In this document: positions 30,489 through 39,291 of the stretch, one piece after another | How positions within the stretch are numbered: position 1 is the stretch's first letter | Layout: each line of letters opens with the position of its first letter | NCBI RefSeq assembly: GCF_023898865.1 | Contig: NZ_JAGSOV010000062.1 | Span: 1 to 64,000 of the forward strand | Source: Pseudonocardia humida | Lineage (GTDB): Bacteria; Actinomycetota; Actinomycetes; Mycobacteriales; Pseudonocardiaceae | DNA: 64,000 nucleotides | Direction of reading: 5' to 3' | Made by a program: the position numbers and the translations under genes | The notes under the pieces: model-generated | Databases searched by the model: none | The model's input: only the letters and a program-made list of their open reading frames with translations | Told to the model about the DNA's origin: nothing

Positions 30489-32891
30489 ATGACGACGGCG
30501 GAGCGGCAGGTCGTGGTTCCCGCTCCCGGCGCCACACCTCGACCGGAGACCCGCGGACGACCCTTGGCGCGCCTCGCCCCCGCCCACCGCGACGGGCTCG
30601 CCCTGGTGCTCAGCTCGGGTCTGACCTCGGTCGTCGGCCTGCTCTACTGGGTCATCGCGGCGCGCTTGTTCCCGCCGGCCGTGCTGGGCGTCAACCAGGT
30701 CGCGCTGAACACGATGATGCTGCTCGGCAGCGTGGCGCACCTGAACATGACCTACGCGCTGCTGCGGTTCGTGCCCGTCGCCGGCCTGGCGGCCCGCCGC
30801 CTCGTCGCGCTGGGCTACCTCGCCGCCATCACGTTCGCCGCACTGGTCGGCGGGGTCTTCGCCCTCGGCGCCGAGATCTGGGCGCCCGAGCTCGTCGAGG
30901 GCCTGGGCTACGGCAGGCTGGTCGCCTTCTTCCTGATCGCGACGCCCGTCTGGTCGCTGTTCGTGATCCAGGACTTCGTGCTCACCGCGGTCAAGAAGGC
31001 CACCGCGGTACCCGTCGAGAACGCCGTCTTCTCGGTGCTGAAGATCGCCCTGCTGGTGGTGGCGTTCGTCGGCGCCGTCCCCGGCGGCATCGCGATCTCC
31101 TGGGTCGTCTCGACGGCGGCCGTCGTGCTGGCGATCAACGCCTGGCTGCTGCTGAAGGTCCTGCCCGCGCACGGTCGGGCGACCGTCGCCAGCGCCACCC
31201 CGATCACCCTGGGGGGGTTCACCCGGTTCATCCGGGCCGACTACGCGGGCGCCGCGCTGTGGCAGTGCGCGCTGTTCGGCCTGCCGCTGCTGGTGCTGGC
31301 CCGGCTGGAGGCCGAGTCGGCGGCCGTCTACGGCATCGTCTGGACGATCTCCCAGGCGCTCTACACCGTCTCCTCGGGCATGGGCCAGTCGATGGTGGCG
31401 CACAGCGCCTCCGACCTGGCCGGCCTGGAGAAGGCCCGCAAGGCCATGGTGCGCCGGGCGATGATGCTGGTCGTCCCGGTGGCCGCCGTCGTCTCCGTCG
31501 GCGCGCCGCTGTGGCTGCTGGTGTTCGGCGAGCACTACGCGGCCAACGGCTCGATGGCGCTGATCCTGGCCTCGCTGTCGGCCATCCCGAACGTCATCAC
31601 CGCCTCGACGGTCAACGCCGCGCGCGTGCGCCAGCGCATGGGCGTGCTGTTCGGGGTGCCCGCCACCCTCGCCCTCGCGGTCATCATCGGGTCCTGGGCG
31701 CTGATGCCGCACCTGGGCATCACCGGCGTCGGCCTGTCCTGGCTGGTCGCCCAGACCCTGATGGCGATCGGCATCCTGATCGCCACCGCGCCGTGGCTGC
31801 CGCCGCTGCTGAGCACCCGCATCGACGCCGTGCGCAGCGCGGCGCTGGTGCGCCGGGTCCGCCCGCTGGCCCACGAGCACAACGCCTCCTCGCCGGAGGA
31901 GTGGGGGCTCGGCGACCTGATCGCCGGCAAGTCCGACTCCATCGTCATCGACTTCAAGAACCTCTCCGGCGGCACCGGCGCGCTGCTCAAGGCGGCCGAC
32001 AGCGTCGCGGGGCGCTCGCAGCTGCTGCGCCAGACCGAGGTCCTCGACCGGCTGCACGCCGACACCCGCCTCGGCGGCTGGCGCGCGCTGATCCCCACCA
32101 TCGAACGGGCAGGTCACGTCGGGGGCAGCTACTGCATCGTGGAGTCGCGGCTGCCCGGCGAGCGCGGCGTCGGGGCGCTCTACGACCTGACCCGCACCCG
32201 CCGGTTCCGCTCCAGCGCGATCGCCACGATCTCGGAGTTCCACCGGCTCACCTCCACGCCGGTGGTCGCCGGCGACGCCCAGCTCATCCGCTGGATCCAC
32301 GAGCCGATGGCCGAGGTCGTCGGGGCGCTGCCCAAGGCCCACCGGCCCGCCGCGCTGGCGCTGGCCGACCAGCTCGCCGAGCACGTCCGCGGGGCCGTGG
32401 TGGCCACCGGCTGGGCGCACGGCGACTACACCCCCGACAACGTGCTCACCGACCAGGCCGGCCAGGTCATCGCCGTCGTCGACTGGTGCCAGGCCGACGA
32501 GCTGGGCATGCCGCTGATGGACGTCAGCGGCTTCCACCTGGTGTCCACGTTCATGGTCACCAGCGGCGCGGAGCTGGGCGCGACCGTGCTCAACCGGCTC
32601 ACCGACATCCGCCCCGACGACCACCAGCTCTTCGCCCGCACCCAGCGGATGCTCGGCAGCGACGTGCTCGACAGCCGGGTCGTGATGGTGCTGGGCTGGC
32701 TGATGCACGTGGCGCACAACATCGAGAAGTCGCCGCAGTTCGCGGCCAACCCGCTCTGGGTGCGCCGCAACCTGGTCACGGTGGTGCAGGGGGCTCCGGA
32801 GCTGCTGTCGCGCCCGGTCCGCCCGACGCCGCGCCACCGGCCGCGGCAGCGGGTTCTCGTCCCACCGACGAACGGCCGTGTGTCACGCTGA
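30489..32891 (+). CDS. Polysaccharide-type flippase fused to a phosphotransferase (APH-like) kinase domain
   Basis: The 800-residue protein has two parts. Residues ~30-450 form a multi-helix flippase of the MOP superfamily (Wzx/MurJ-like), beginning LALVLSSGLTSVVGLLYWV, with many even-spaced helices and FVIQDFVLTAVKKAT and LTLGGFTRFIRADYAG-like loops. Residues ~470-770 are an aminoglycoside-phosphotransferase-type kinase: HGDYTPDNVLTD near residue 640 is the catalytic loop and VVDWCQADELGMPL is the metal-binding DW region. The membrane part should move a lipid-linked glycan, and the kinase may phosphorylate a sugar or lipid intermediate. Fusion of the two is unusual. A membrane sulfatase-like transferase follows 37 bases later. 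Confidence 0.8.
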   Translation: MTTAERQVVVPAPGATPRPETRGRPLARLAPAHRDGLALVLSSGLTSVVGLLYWVIAARLFPPAVLGVNQVALNTMMLLGSVAHLNMTYALLRFVPVAGLAARRLVALGYLAAITFAALVGGVFALGAEIWAPELVEGLGYGRLVAFFLIATPVWSLFVIQDFVLTAVKKATAVPVENAVFSVLKIALLVVAFVGAVPGGIAISWVVSTAAVVLAINAWLLLKVLPAHGRATVASATPITLGGFTRFIRADYAGAALWQCALFGLPLLVLARLEAESAAVYGIVWTISQALYTVSSGMGQSMVAHSASDLAGLEKARKAMVRRAMMLVVPVAAVVSVGAPLWLLVFGEHYAANGSMALILASLSAIPNVITASTVNAARVRQRMGVLFGVPATLALAVIIGSWALMPHLGITGVGLSWLVAQTLMAIGILIATAPWLPPLLSTRIDAVRSAALVRRVRPLAHEHNASSPEEWGLGDLIAGKSDSIVIDFKNLSGGTGALLKAADSVAGRSQLLRQTEVLDRLHADTRLGGWRALIPTIERAGHVGGSYCIVESRLPGERGVGALYDLTRTRRFRSSAIATISEFHRLTSTPVVAGDAQLIRWIHEPMAEVVGALPKAHRPAALALADQLAEHVRGAVVATGWAHGDYTPDNVLTDQAGQVIAVVDWCQADELGMPLMDVSGFHLVSTFMVTSGAELGATVLNRLTDIRPDDHQLFARTQRMLGSDVLDSRVVMVLGWLMHVAHNIEKSPQFAANPLWVRRNLVTVVQGAPELLSRPVRPTPRHRPRQRVLVPPTNGRVSR

Positions 32892-32928
32892 CGAGGACCT
32901 GCCGGCCGCCCGGTGACCCCGGGTTGCC

Positions 32929-34791
32929 ATGATGCCCCTCCCGCACAGCACCGGCGCGCTCCCGGCCGGGCCCGGACAGAAGGACCCGGCCTTGTCGCTG
33001 CTCCCCCGCTCCCGCCGGTCCTCGACCCCGGAGCGGAACGGCCCCGTGCGCGACGAGGTGGGCGACGAGCCCGCGGCGGCGCAGCCCTCCGCCCCTGAGT
33101 CCACCGACGGCGAGGCCGAACCGACCGCGGGCGGGGAGCCGCAGCGCCCGCGCCCGCCGGTGCTGGTCGCGCTCGGCCGGCTGCTGACGGCCCTGGCCGT
33201 GCTGCTCGTGCTGGTCGCCCTGCTGGTGCCGGGCCGGTTGGCCGAGCTGACCGTCGGCGCCTTCCTGCGGCTGCCGGCCGAGGCCATCGCCTGCCTCGCG
33301 GTGCTGCTCCTGCTGCCCGTGCGGGCGCGGCGGGTGCTCGCGCCGGTGCTGGGCTTCGTGCTGGCCGTGCTGCTCATCCTGCGGATCCTCGACCTCGGCT
33401 TCCTGTCCGTGCTCGACCGCCAGTTCAACGTGCTGGTCGACTGGAAGCAGCTCGGCGACGCGCTCAACGTCCTGCGCGACTCGATCGGCGAGACCGGCAC
33501 GACCGCCGCCACGGTCGGCGCCATCGCCCTGGCCGTCGCGCTGATGGTCCTGCTCCCGCTGGCGGTCGACCGGCTGACGCGCCTCGCCGGGCGGCGCCGG
33601 CCGCTCGCGCTGCGGGTGCTGGCCGTCGCCGCCCCGGTGTGGCTCGTCTGCGCCCTGCTCGGCGTGCAGGTCGTCCCGGGCGTCCCGGTCGCCTCGGCCA
33701 ACGCGGCCGGGATGCTGACCGAGCGCAGCGTCCAAATCGTCGGCAGCATCCGCGACCGCTACGTCTTCGCCGACGAGATCGCCGTCGACGCCTACCGCGA
33801 CACCCCCGGCGACCAGCTGCTCACCGCGCTGCGCGGCAAGGACGTGCTGTTCACCTTCGTCGAGAGCTACGGGCGCAGCGCGCTGGAGAACCCCGAGTAC
33901 GCCCCGCAGATCGGTGCCCTGCTCGACCAGGGCACCCATCGGCTGGCAGCCGCCGGGTTCACCGCCCGGACGGGCTACCTGACGTCGTCGACGACCGGGG
34001 GCAACAGCTGGCTCGCCCACGCCGCGCTGATGGCCGGGCTGTGGACCAACGACCAGCAGCGCTACAACCAGCTCGTGCAGACCGACCGGCTCACCCTCAA
34101 CAAGGCGTTCGGCAAGGCCGGGTGGCGCACCGTCGGGGTGATGCCGGGCATCACCAAGGAGTGGCCGGAGGGGCGCTTCTTCGGCTACCAGCACCTCTAC
34201 GACAAGCCCACGCTCGACTACCACGGCCCGAACTTCGGCTGGGGGCCCGTCCCCGACCAGTTCACCATGCAGCGGCTGCAGGAGGGCGAGTTCAGCTCCC
34301 CCGACCACCCTCCGGTGATGGCCGAGATCGCCCTGGTGTCCAGCCACTGGCCGTGGGCCCCGCTGCCGCGCATGGTCGGCTGGGACGAGCTGGGCGACGG
34401 CTCGATCTTCAACCCGCAGATCGCCGAGGGCCTCACCTACGAGGAGGTCTGGGCGGACGAGGCCCGGGTCCGCACCGAGTACCGGCGCTCGCTGGAGTAC
34501 ACGCTGGAGGCGCTCCTGTCCTACGTCGAGACCTACGGCGACGACGACACGGTGATGGTCGTGCTCGGCGACCACCAGCCGGCCCCGAACGTCACCGGCG
34601 AGGGCGCGAGCCGCGACGTGCCGATCACGATCCTGGCCCGCGACCCCGCGGTCCTCGACCGGATCGCCGACTGGGGGTGGCGCGACGGCCTCGCCCCCGC
34701 CCCGGACTCCCCGGTGTGGCGGATGGACGAGTTCCGCGACCGCTTCCTCGTCGCCTACGGGCCGCAGGACGGGACCGACGGCCCGCGCTAG
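32929..34791 (+). CDS. Membrane-anchored alkaline-phosphatase-superfamily transferase (LTA-synthase/sulfatase-like)
   Basis: The 620-residue protein has a ~70-residue disordered cytoplasmic lead, four or five membrane helices (VALGRLLTALAVLLVLVALL to about residue 265) and an extracytoplasmic sulfatase-type domain. Metal and catalytic landmarks are LFTFVESYGRSALE near residue 310, the nucleophile region GYLTSSTTGGNSWLAHA near residue 350 and MVVLGDHQPAPN near residue 545, where D and H should bind metal. This layout is that of lipoteichoic-acid synthases and phosphoethanolamine or glycerophosphate transferases. Its position behind the flippase-kinase fusion suggests decoration of an exported envelope glycan. 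The donor is unknown. Confidence 0.8.
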   Translation: MMPLPHSTGALPAGPGQKDPALSLLPRSRRSSTPERNGPVRDEVGDEPAAAQPSAPESTDGEAEPTAGGEPQRPRPPVLVALGRLLTALAVLLVLVALLVPGRLAELTVGAFLRLPAEAIACLAVLLLLPVRARRVLAPVLGFVLAVLLILRILDLGFLSVLDRQFNVLVDWKQLGDALNVLRDSIGETGTTAATVGAIALAVALMVLLPLAVDRLTRLAGRRRPLALRVLAVAAPVWLVCALLGVQVVPGVPVASANAAGMLTERSVQIVGSIRDRYVFADEIAVDAYRDTPGDQLLTALRGKDVLFTFVESYGRSALENPEYAPQIGALLDQGTHRLAAAGFTARTGYLTSSTTGGNSWLAHAALMAGLWTNDQQRYNQLVQTDRLTLNKAFGKAGWRTVGVMPGITKEWPEGRFFGYQHLYDKPTLDYHGPNFGWGPVPDQFTMQRLQEGEFSSPDHPPVMAEIALVSSHWPWAPLPRMVGWDELGDGSIFNPQIAEGLTYEEVWADEARVRTEYRRSLEYTLEALLSYVETYGDDDTVMVVLGDHQPAPNVTGEGASRDVPITILARDPAVLDRIADWGWRDGLAPAPDSPVWRMDEFRDRFLVAYGPQDGTDGPR

Positions 34792-34813
34792 AGCACCGGC
34801 CGGGACCGGGCGG

Positions 34814-35686
34814 TCACGCCACGGCCCGCTCGGGCACCGCGGGCGCCCGCGCCCCGGTGCGCTCCGCGCCGATCCCCGCGGCGACCACGAACGCCAGCCC
34901 GACGACCGCCGCCGCCCCCGGCACCTGGTGCAGCACGACCAGCCCGACGACCAGCGCGATCCCCGGCTCCAGGCTCATCAGGGTGCCGAACGCGGCCGTG
35001 GTGAGCCGGCGCAGGGCCAGCAGCTCCAGGCAGAACGGGATCACCGGCAGCAGCACCGCGATGCCCAGCCCGGCCACCAGCAGCTCGACGGTCAGCTCGC
35101 CGAACATCGACGGCCCGGCCACCGCTGTGGCCAGCAGCCCGGCGACCGGCATCGACACCGCCAGCCCCCGGACCCCGGTGACCTCGTCGCCGACCCGCTG
35201 GGTGAGCAGGATGTAGCCGGCCCAGCAGACGGCGGCGGCCAGCGCGAAGGCCACGCCGAGCGGGTCGGCGGTGCCGTGCCACGGCTCGGTCAGCAGCAGC
35301 ACCCCCACCGCGGCGAGCGCGGGCCACAGCAGCCGACGCGCTCCCCCGCGACCGCGGGCGACCGCCACCGCCAGCGGCCCGAGGAACTCCAGCGCGCTGG
35401 CCGTGCCCAGCGGCAGCCGGGCCACCGCGGCCATGAACAGCATGGTCAGCGCGCCGGTGACCAGCCCGAGCGCGACGCAGGCCAGGAAGCTGGAGCGGGT
35501 GAACCAGGACGGCCGGGGCCGCACCACGACCGCCAGCAGCACCCCGGCCCAGGCCAGCCGCAACCAGGCGACGCCGTCCGCGCCGAGCTGGTCGAGCAGA
35601 CCCACCGAGGCGGCCAGCCCCAGCTGGACGCAGGCCATCGCGGCGATGGCGAGGGAGGCGCCGGTGCGGGAGGAGGTGGCGGTCAC
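34814..35686 (-). CDS. EamA-family (RhtA-like) exporter
   Basis: The 290-residue protein has ten transmembrane helices in two EamA repeats (repeat 1: [17 protein letters not shown]; repeat 2: [20 protein letters not shown]). The doublet 'SALEFLGPL' and 'LMSLEPG' is characteristic of RhtA-type threonine/homoserine exporters. GTG 35686 is chosen over longer frames. It diverges from a LysR gene, with two perfect inverted repeats between them, so export of an amino acid or metabolite is probably induced by that regulator. Confidence 0.88.
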   Translation of the reverse strand: MTATSSRTGASLAIAAMACVQLGLAASVGLLDQLGADGVAWLRLAWAGVLLAVVVRPRPSWFTRSSFLACVALGLVTGALTMLFMAAVARLPLGTASALEFLGPLAVAVARGRGGARRLLWPALAAVGVLLLTEPWHGTADPLGVAFALAAAVCWAGYILLTQRVGDEVTGVRGLAVSMPVAGLLATAVAGPSMFGELTVELLVAGLGIAVLLPVIPFCLELLALRRLTTAAFGTLMSLEPGIALVVGLVVLHQVPGAAAVVGLAFVVAAGIGAERTGARAPAVPERAVA

Positions 35687-35717
35687 CGGCCCAGTACACG
35701 CACCACCGACCGTCCAG

Positions 35718-35738
35718 GTCCACGTGCTCATCGTGGAC
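35718..35738. promoter_or_regulatory. LysR binding-site candidate 1
   Basis: GTCCACG (35718-35724) and CGTGGAC (35732-35738) are perfect 7-base arms 7 bases apart, lying in the divergent EamA/LysR region. Confidence 0.6.
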
Positions 35739-35742
35739 AAAC

Positions 35743-35761
35743 CGTTCACCGAACCTGAACG
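35743..35761. promoter_or_regulatory. LysR binding-site candidate 2
   Basis: CGTTCA (35743-35748) and TGAACG (35756-35761) are perfect 6-base arms 7 bases apart, ending 8 bases before the LysR start. Two adjacent sites of similar geometry suit a LysR tetramer. Confidence 0.55.
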
Positions 35762-35769
35762 ATGGCGCC

Positions 35770-36714
35770 GTGGAGACCCGTCGCCTGCAGTTCCTCCTCG
35801 AACTGGCCCGGCTCGGGTCCATGCGCGCGGTGGCCGACGAGATGCACGTCACCACGTCGACGGTCTCCCAGCAGATCGCGGTGCTGGCCCGCGAGGTCGG
35901 CGCCACGCTCGTCGAGCCGGTGGGGCGCCGCGTGCGGCTCACCCCCGCCGGGCGCAGGCTCGCCGAGCACGCCGTCACCATCCAGGCCGCCGTCGAGGCG
36001 GCCCGGCTCGACCTCGACCCGGGCACCGAACCCGCCGGCACGCTGCGGGTGGCCGGCTTCGCGACCGCCGTGCGCGGCACCCTGCTGCCCATCGCCGCCG
36101 ACATCGCCGTCGACCGCCCCGGACTGCGGCTGCTGTTCCACGAGCACGAGCCGGACGAGGCGTTCGCCCTGCTCGCCGGCGACCGCGTCGACCTGGCCCT
36201 GGTCTACGACTACAGCCTGGCCCCCGCGCCGTTCGACCCGGCGCTGGCGGCCACGCCGCTGTGGACGACCCCGTGGTCGCTCGCCGTGCCCACCGGCGCT
36301 GCGACCCCCACCGGCACCGCGCCCGCCGTCTTCGCCGCCCACCGCGACCGGGACTGGATCGTCAACTCCCGCGGCACCGCCGACGAGCGCGTCGTGCGGA
36401 CCATGGCCTCGATGGCCGGCTTCGAGCCCCGCATCGTGCAGCGCATCGACAGCCTCGACCTGGTCCAGGACATGATCGCCGGCGGGTTCGGCGTCGGGCT
36501 GCTGCCCGCCGACCAGCCGGTCCGGCCGGGGGTGGAGCTGCTCCCCCTGCACGACCCGGACGTCGTGCTGCGGTCGTACGCGGTCATCCGCCGCGGCCGG
36601 GCCGACTGGCCGCCGCTGGCCCTGGTCCTGCGCCTGCTCACCGGTCGTGCGCTCGATGTCGGCGGCACCGAGCGCGGTCACCTCCGGACAGCAGAGCGAG
36701 GCCCGGCCTCGTAG
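35770..36714 (+). CDS. LysR-family transcriptional regulator
   Basis: The 314-residue regulator has the LysR winged helix at residues 1-62 ([20 protein letters not shown], then [18 protein letters not shown] and [11 protein letters not shown]) and the effector domain from residue ~90 ([41 protein letters not shown]). The Thr-rich recognition helix is of the ArgP-like/HexR-like group often paired with amino-acid exporters, but no closer assignment is possible. It faces the EamA exporter gene and two strong inverted repeats. Confidence 0.88.
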   Translation: METRRLQFLLELARLGSMRAVADEMHVTTSTVSQQIAVLAREVGATLVEPVGRRVRLTPAGRRLAEHAVTIQAAVEAARLDLDPGTEPAGTLRVAGFATAVRGTLLPIAADIAVDRPGLRLLFHEHEPDEAFALLAGDRVDLALVYDYSLAPAPFDPALAATPLWTTPWSLAVPTGAATPTGTAPAVFAAHRDRDWIVNSRGTADERVVRTMASMAGFEPRIVQRIDSLDLVQDMIAGGFGVGLLPADQPVRPGVELLPLHDPDVVLRSYAVIRRGRADWPPLALVLRLLTGRALDVGGTERGHLRTAERGPAS

Positions 36715-36824
36715 TTCGAGCTGCGGTTGGCGGGCCGGGGTGGACGTACTTCCGTCTGTCCTTTCGTGCAGTCACGTTGTGGTCCCGTTGCGCAGTAGTG
36801 CCGGTGGCGGAGCCGTCCCGGCAC

Positions 36825-38474
36825 TCAACCCTCGCGCACGACCTCCAGGAGGCCGCGCTCGCGGACCACGCCGAGTGCGAGGGTCTTGTAGCCGACGTCC
36901 TCGAACATCACCGTCAGCTCGGCGGGGTCGGAGGAGACGACGACGCCGGCGCCCCACTCGGCGTGCTGGACGGCGCTGCTGACCGGGAACTCGTCGCTCT
37001 CGGGCTGGACGTCCTGGGACGTCCCGGCGTCGCAGGTGTCGCAGTCGCCGCAGCGGCGGGGCAGGGACTCGCCGAAGTAGCCGAGCAGGAACCGGCGCCG
37101 GCAGTCGGTGGTCTCGGCGTAGCCGCGCATCATCTCGATCCGCGACCGGACCAGCCGCTGCCGGGTCTCGGCCACCTCGATCGCATCGCGCACGGCGTCG
37201 GCCGGTCGGGTGTCCTCGTCGAGGTACTCCAGCCTGCCGTTCTCGGTGGTGGTCAGGGCGCCCGCCTCCTCCAGCAGGTTGACCGCGCGGGTGCGCTTGA
37301 CCGGGGTCGCGTCGACCTCGTGCTTGAGGTCGGCGGGGCGCACCGGGCCGTCGGCCCGCTCGACCGCCCGGGCCACCTCCCGCAGGGCGTCCTCGGGGGC
37401 CTTGGCCGCGGTCAGGAAGCGCTGCAGGTTGAGGTCCTCCGGGCGGTAGTGCAGCTCGACGACGGCCGGCTCGCCGTCGCGGCCCGCCCGGCCGACCTGC
37501 TGGTAGTAGGAGTCCAGCGACTCGGGGGCCGAGGCGTGCAGGACGTAGCGCACGTCGGGCTTGTCGATCCCCATCCCGAACGCCGACGTCGCCACCACCA
37601 CGTCCACGCCGTCGTCGAGGAAGCTCTCGTGCACGCGCCGGCGGTCGGCCTTGCGCATGCCGGCGTGATAGGCCTCGGCCCGCAGCCCCTCCGCGGCCAG
37701 CGCCTCGGCGTAGTACTCGGCGTCCTTGCGGGTCGCCACGTAGAGCAGGCCACCGTGGGTGGCGGGGTCGGCGTCGAGCTCGCGGACGCGGGCGACCACC
37801 TCGCGGCGCTTCTCGTCGTCCCCGCCTGCGGGCACCACGGCCAGGTGCAGGTTCGGGCGGTCGAACCCGGCGATGACCTCGCGGTGCTCGCGCAGGCCGA
37901 GCCGGTCGACGATGTCGGCGCGGACGGGCAGCGCGGCGGTCGCCGTCAGTGCGATGACGGTCGGGTGGCCGAGGCGCTCGATGACGTGGCCCAGGCGCAG
38001 GTAGTCGGGCCGGAAGTCGTGGCCCCACGCCGAGACGCAGTGCGCCTCGTCCACCACGAACAACGAGATGCCCAGCTCGGCGAGCCGCTCCACCGTCTCG
38101 TCCTTGGCCAGCTGCTCGGGCGCCAGGAACAGGTACTTGGCCCCGCCCTCGCGCACGGCGCGCCACGCCTGCTCGCGCTCGGCGGCCCGCTGGGCGGAGT
38201 TCACCGCCACCGCGTCCGGGGCCCGGGTGTCGTCGATGCCCTCCAGCTGGTCCTGCTGCAGGGCCAGCAGCGGCGAGACGACCAGCGTCGGGCCGTCCTC
38301 CAGCAGGGCGGGAACCTGGTAGATCGCGCTCTTACCGGCCCCCGTCGGCAACACCACCAGCACGTCGTGGCCGTCCACCACGTGCTCCATGGCCACCCGC
38401 TGGTCGTCGGTCAGCCGCGACCAGCCGAAGGTCCGGTCCGCCACCCGCTGCAACTCGTCGTCACGCCTGGACAC
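36825..38474 (-). CDS. recQ: ATP-dependent DNA helicase RecQ
   Basis: The 549-residue helicase has the superfamily 2 motifs: Walker A PTGAGKSAIYQ near residue 44, aromatic-rich loop neighbour VVDEAHCVSAWGHDFRPDY (DEAH at about residue 142), motif III TATAA, motif V TSAFGMGIDKPD and motif VI QQVGRAGRDG. It continues through the RecQ zinc region (CRRRFLLGYFGE, then CGDCDTCDAG) into a winged helix and ends in a short C-terminal domain; no HRDC domain follows. It unwinds DNA in repair and recombination. It is monocistronic, convergent with the LysR gene. Confidence 0.93.
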   Translation of the reverse strand: MSRRDDELQRVADRTFGWSRLTDDQRVAMEHVVDGHDVLVVLPTGAGKSAIYQVPALLEDGPTLVVSPLLALQQDQLEGIDDTRAPDAVAVNSAQRAAEREQAWRAVREGGAKYLFLAPEQLAKDETVERLAELGISLFVVDEAHCVSAWGHDFRPDYLRLGHVIERLGHPTVIALTATAALPVRADIVDRLGLREHREVIAGFDRPNLHLAVVPAGGDDEKRREVVARVRELDADPATHGGLLYVATRKDAEYYAEALAAEGLRAEAYHAGMRKADRRRVHESFLDDGVDVVVATSAFGMGIDKPDVRYVLHASAPESLDSYYQQVGRAGRDGEPAVVELHYRPEDLNLQRFLTAAKAPEDALREVARAVERADGPVRPADLKHEVDATPVKRTRAVNLLEEAGALTTTENGRLEYLDEDTRPADAVRDAIEVAETRQRLVRSRIEMMRGYAETTDCRRRFLLGYFGESLPRRCGDCDTCDAGTSQDVQPESDEFPVSSAVQHAEWGAGVVVSSDPAELTVMFEDVGYKTLALGVVRERGLLEVVREG

Positions 38475-38519
38475 GGCGGCGATCTACCCGGGGCCCCGGG
38501 CCGGAAACCGCCGCGGCGG

Positions 38520-38942
38520 TCAGCGGGCGGTCCAGCCCGTCCAGCGGATCGGCGTGACCACCAGCACCGCGCCCCTGGGCGGTGCCGCGGCGTAGGGCCG
38601 GTACTTGCCGACCAGCGCGGCCAACGCGCGGTCGCGCAGCTCGCCGTCGTGGTGGACGGCGGCGGTGCCGTCCACCCGCACCCACCACAGCTGCGACCAG
38701 TCGTCGGCGTAGTGGTCGACGACGAGCCCGGCGCGCGGGTCGCGCTCGACGTCGGCCAGGCGGGCCAGGCGGACGGTGCGCTTGGGCTTGACCTCGTCCA
38801 CCGCCGAGCACACCAGCCCGTCGACCAGCACGAACGTCACCGGCACCAGGCGTGGGGCGCCGTCGGCGCGCAACGTGGCCAGCCGGGCCACCCGGGCGGC
38901 GGCGAAGCGGGCGAGCCGGGCGTCCGGGTCGAGGTCGGGCAC
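38520..38942 (-). CDS. PPOX-class F420-dependent oxidoreductase (TIGR03668-like)
   Basis: The 140-residue protein is a split-barrel flavin/F420-binding protein: RVARLATLRADGAPRLVPVT, VDEVKPKRTVRLARLADVE, AGLVVDHYADDWSQLWWVRV. The Trp-rich DDWSQLWWVR motif and length fit the TIGR03668 group, which is thought to use deazaflavin F420, a coenzyme made by actinomycetes. The substrate is unknown. It lies upstream of and in the same direction as recQ, with 45 bases between. Confidence 0.85.
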   Translation of the reverse strand: MPDLDPDARLARFAAARVARLATLRADGAPRLVPVTFVLVDGLVCSAVDEVKPKRTVRLARLADVERDPRAGLVVDHYADDWSQLWWVRVDGTAAVHHDGELRDRALAALVGKYRPYAAAPPRGAVLVVTPIRWTGWTAR

Positions 38943-38980
38943 CGGTCCAGTGTGGCCGCCGGTGGCGGCGAAACGGGGTT

Positions 38981-39034
38981 GGAACGGCCCGTCGCCATCG
39001 TCCCCCGACGATTCCCCCGCAATCGGGCCGTTCC
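38981..39034. other. Nested inverted repeat (stem within a loop)
   Basis: GGAACGGCCCG (38981-38991) and CGGGCCGTTCC (39024-39034) are perfect 11-base arms. Inside the 32-base loop, ATCGTC and GACGAT (38997-39012) form a second perfect stem around CCCC. The element lies in a 349-base gap upstream of the F420 gene. It could be a structured leader RNA, a regulator site or a recombination-type sequence. Confidence 0.6.
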
Positions 39035-39141
39035 GCGGCGGACGCTACACCGACGGGGAGATCGGCGAATCCGGGTTACCGGCGCCGACCGGACCGCTCG
39101 ACCCCGCCGGACGCCCGCCCGCGCGTCAACGACGGGCGCTC

Positions 39142-39163
39142 GGCGCAGCGGCGCCGCTGCGCC
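39142..39163. terminator. 22-base perfect palindrome downstream of the CorC-like pair
   Basis: GGCGCAGCGGC followed directly by its complement forms a continuous 22-base palindrome 130 bases after the stop of the second CorC-like gene. It may act as a terminator or boundary; a loopless palindrome folds less readily as RNA. The remainder of 39035-39291 shows nothing coding. Confidence 0.45.
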
Positions 39164-39291
39164 GCAGGTCGCGGCCTTCCCACCGGTTGGCGCAGACCCG
39201 CCAGCCGCAGCAGCGGACCGCACAGCGGCGGTCGCGCACGGCGCTGCGATGCGACCACCGCCGCCGCGACCACCGCCGCGACCGCCCCGCC

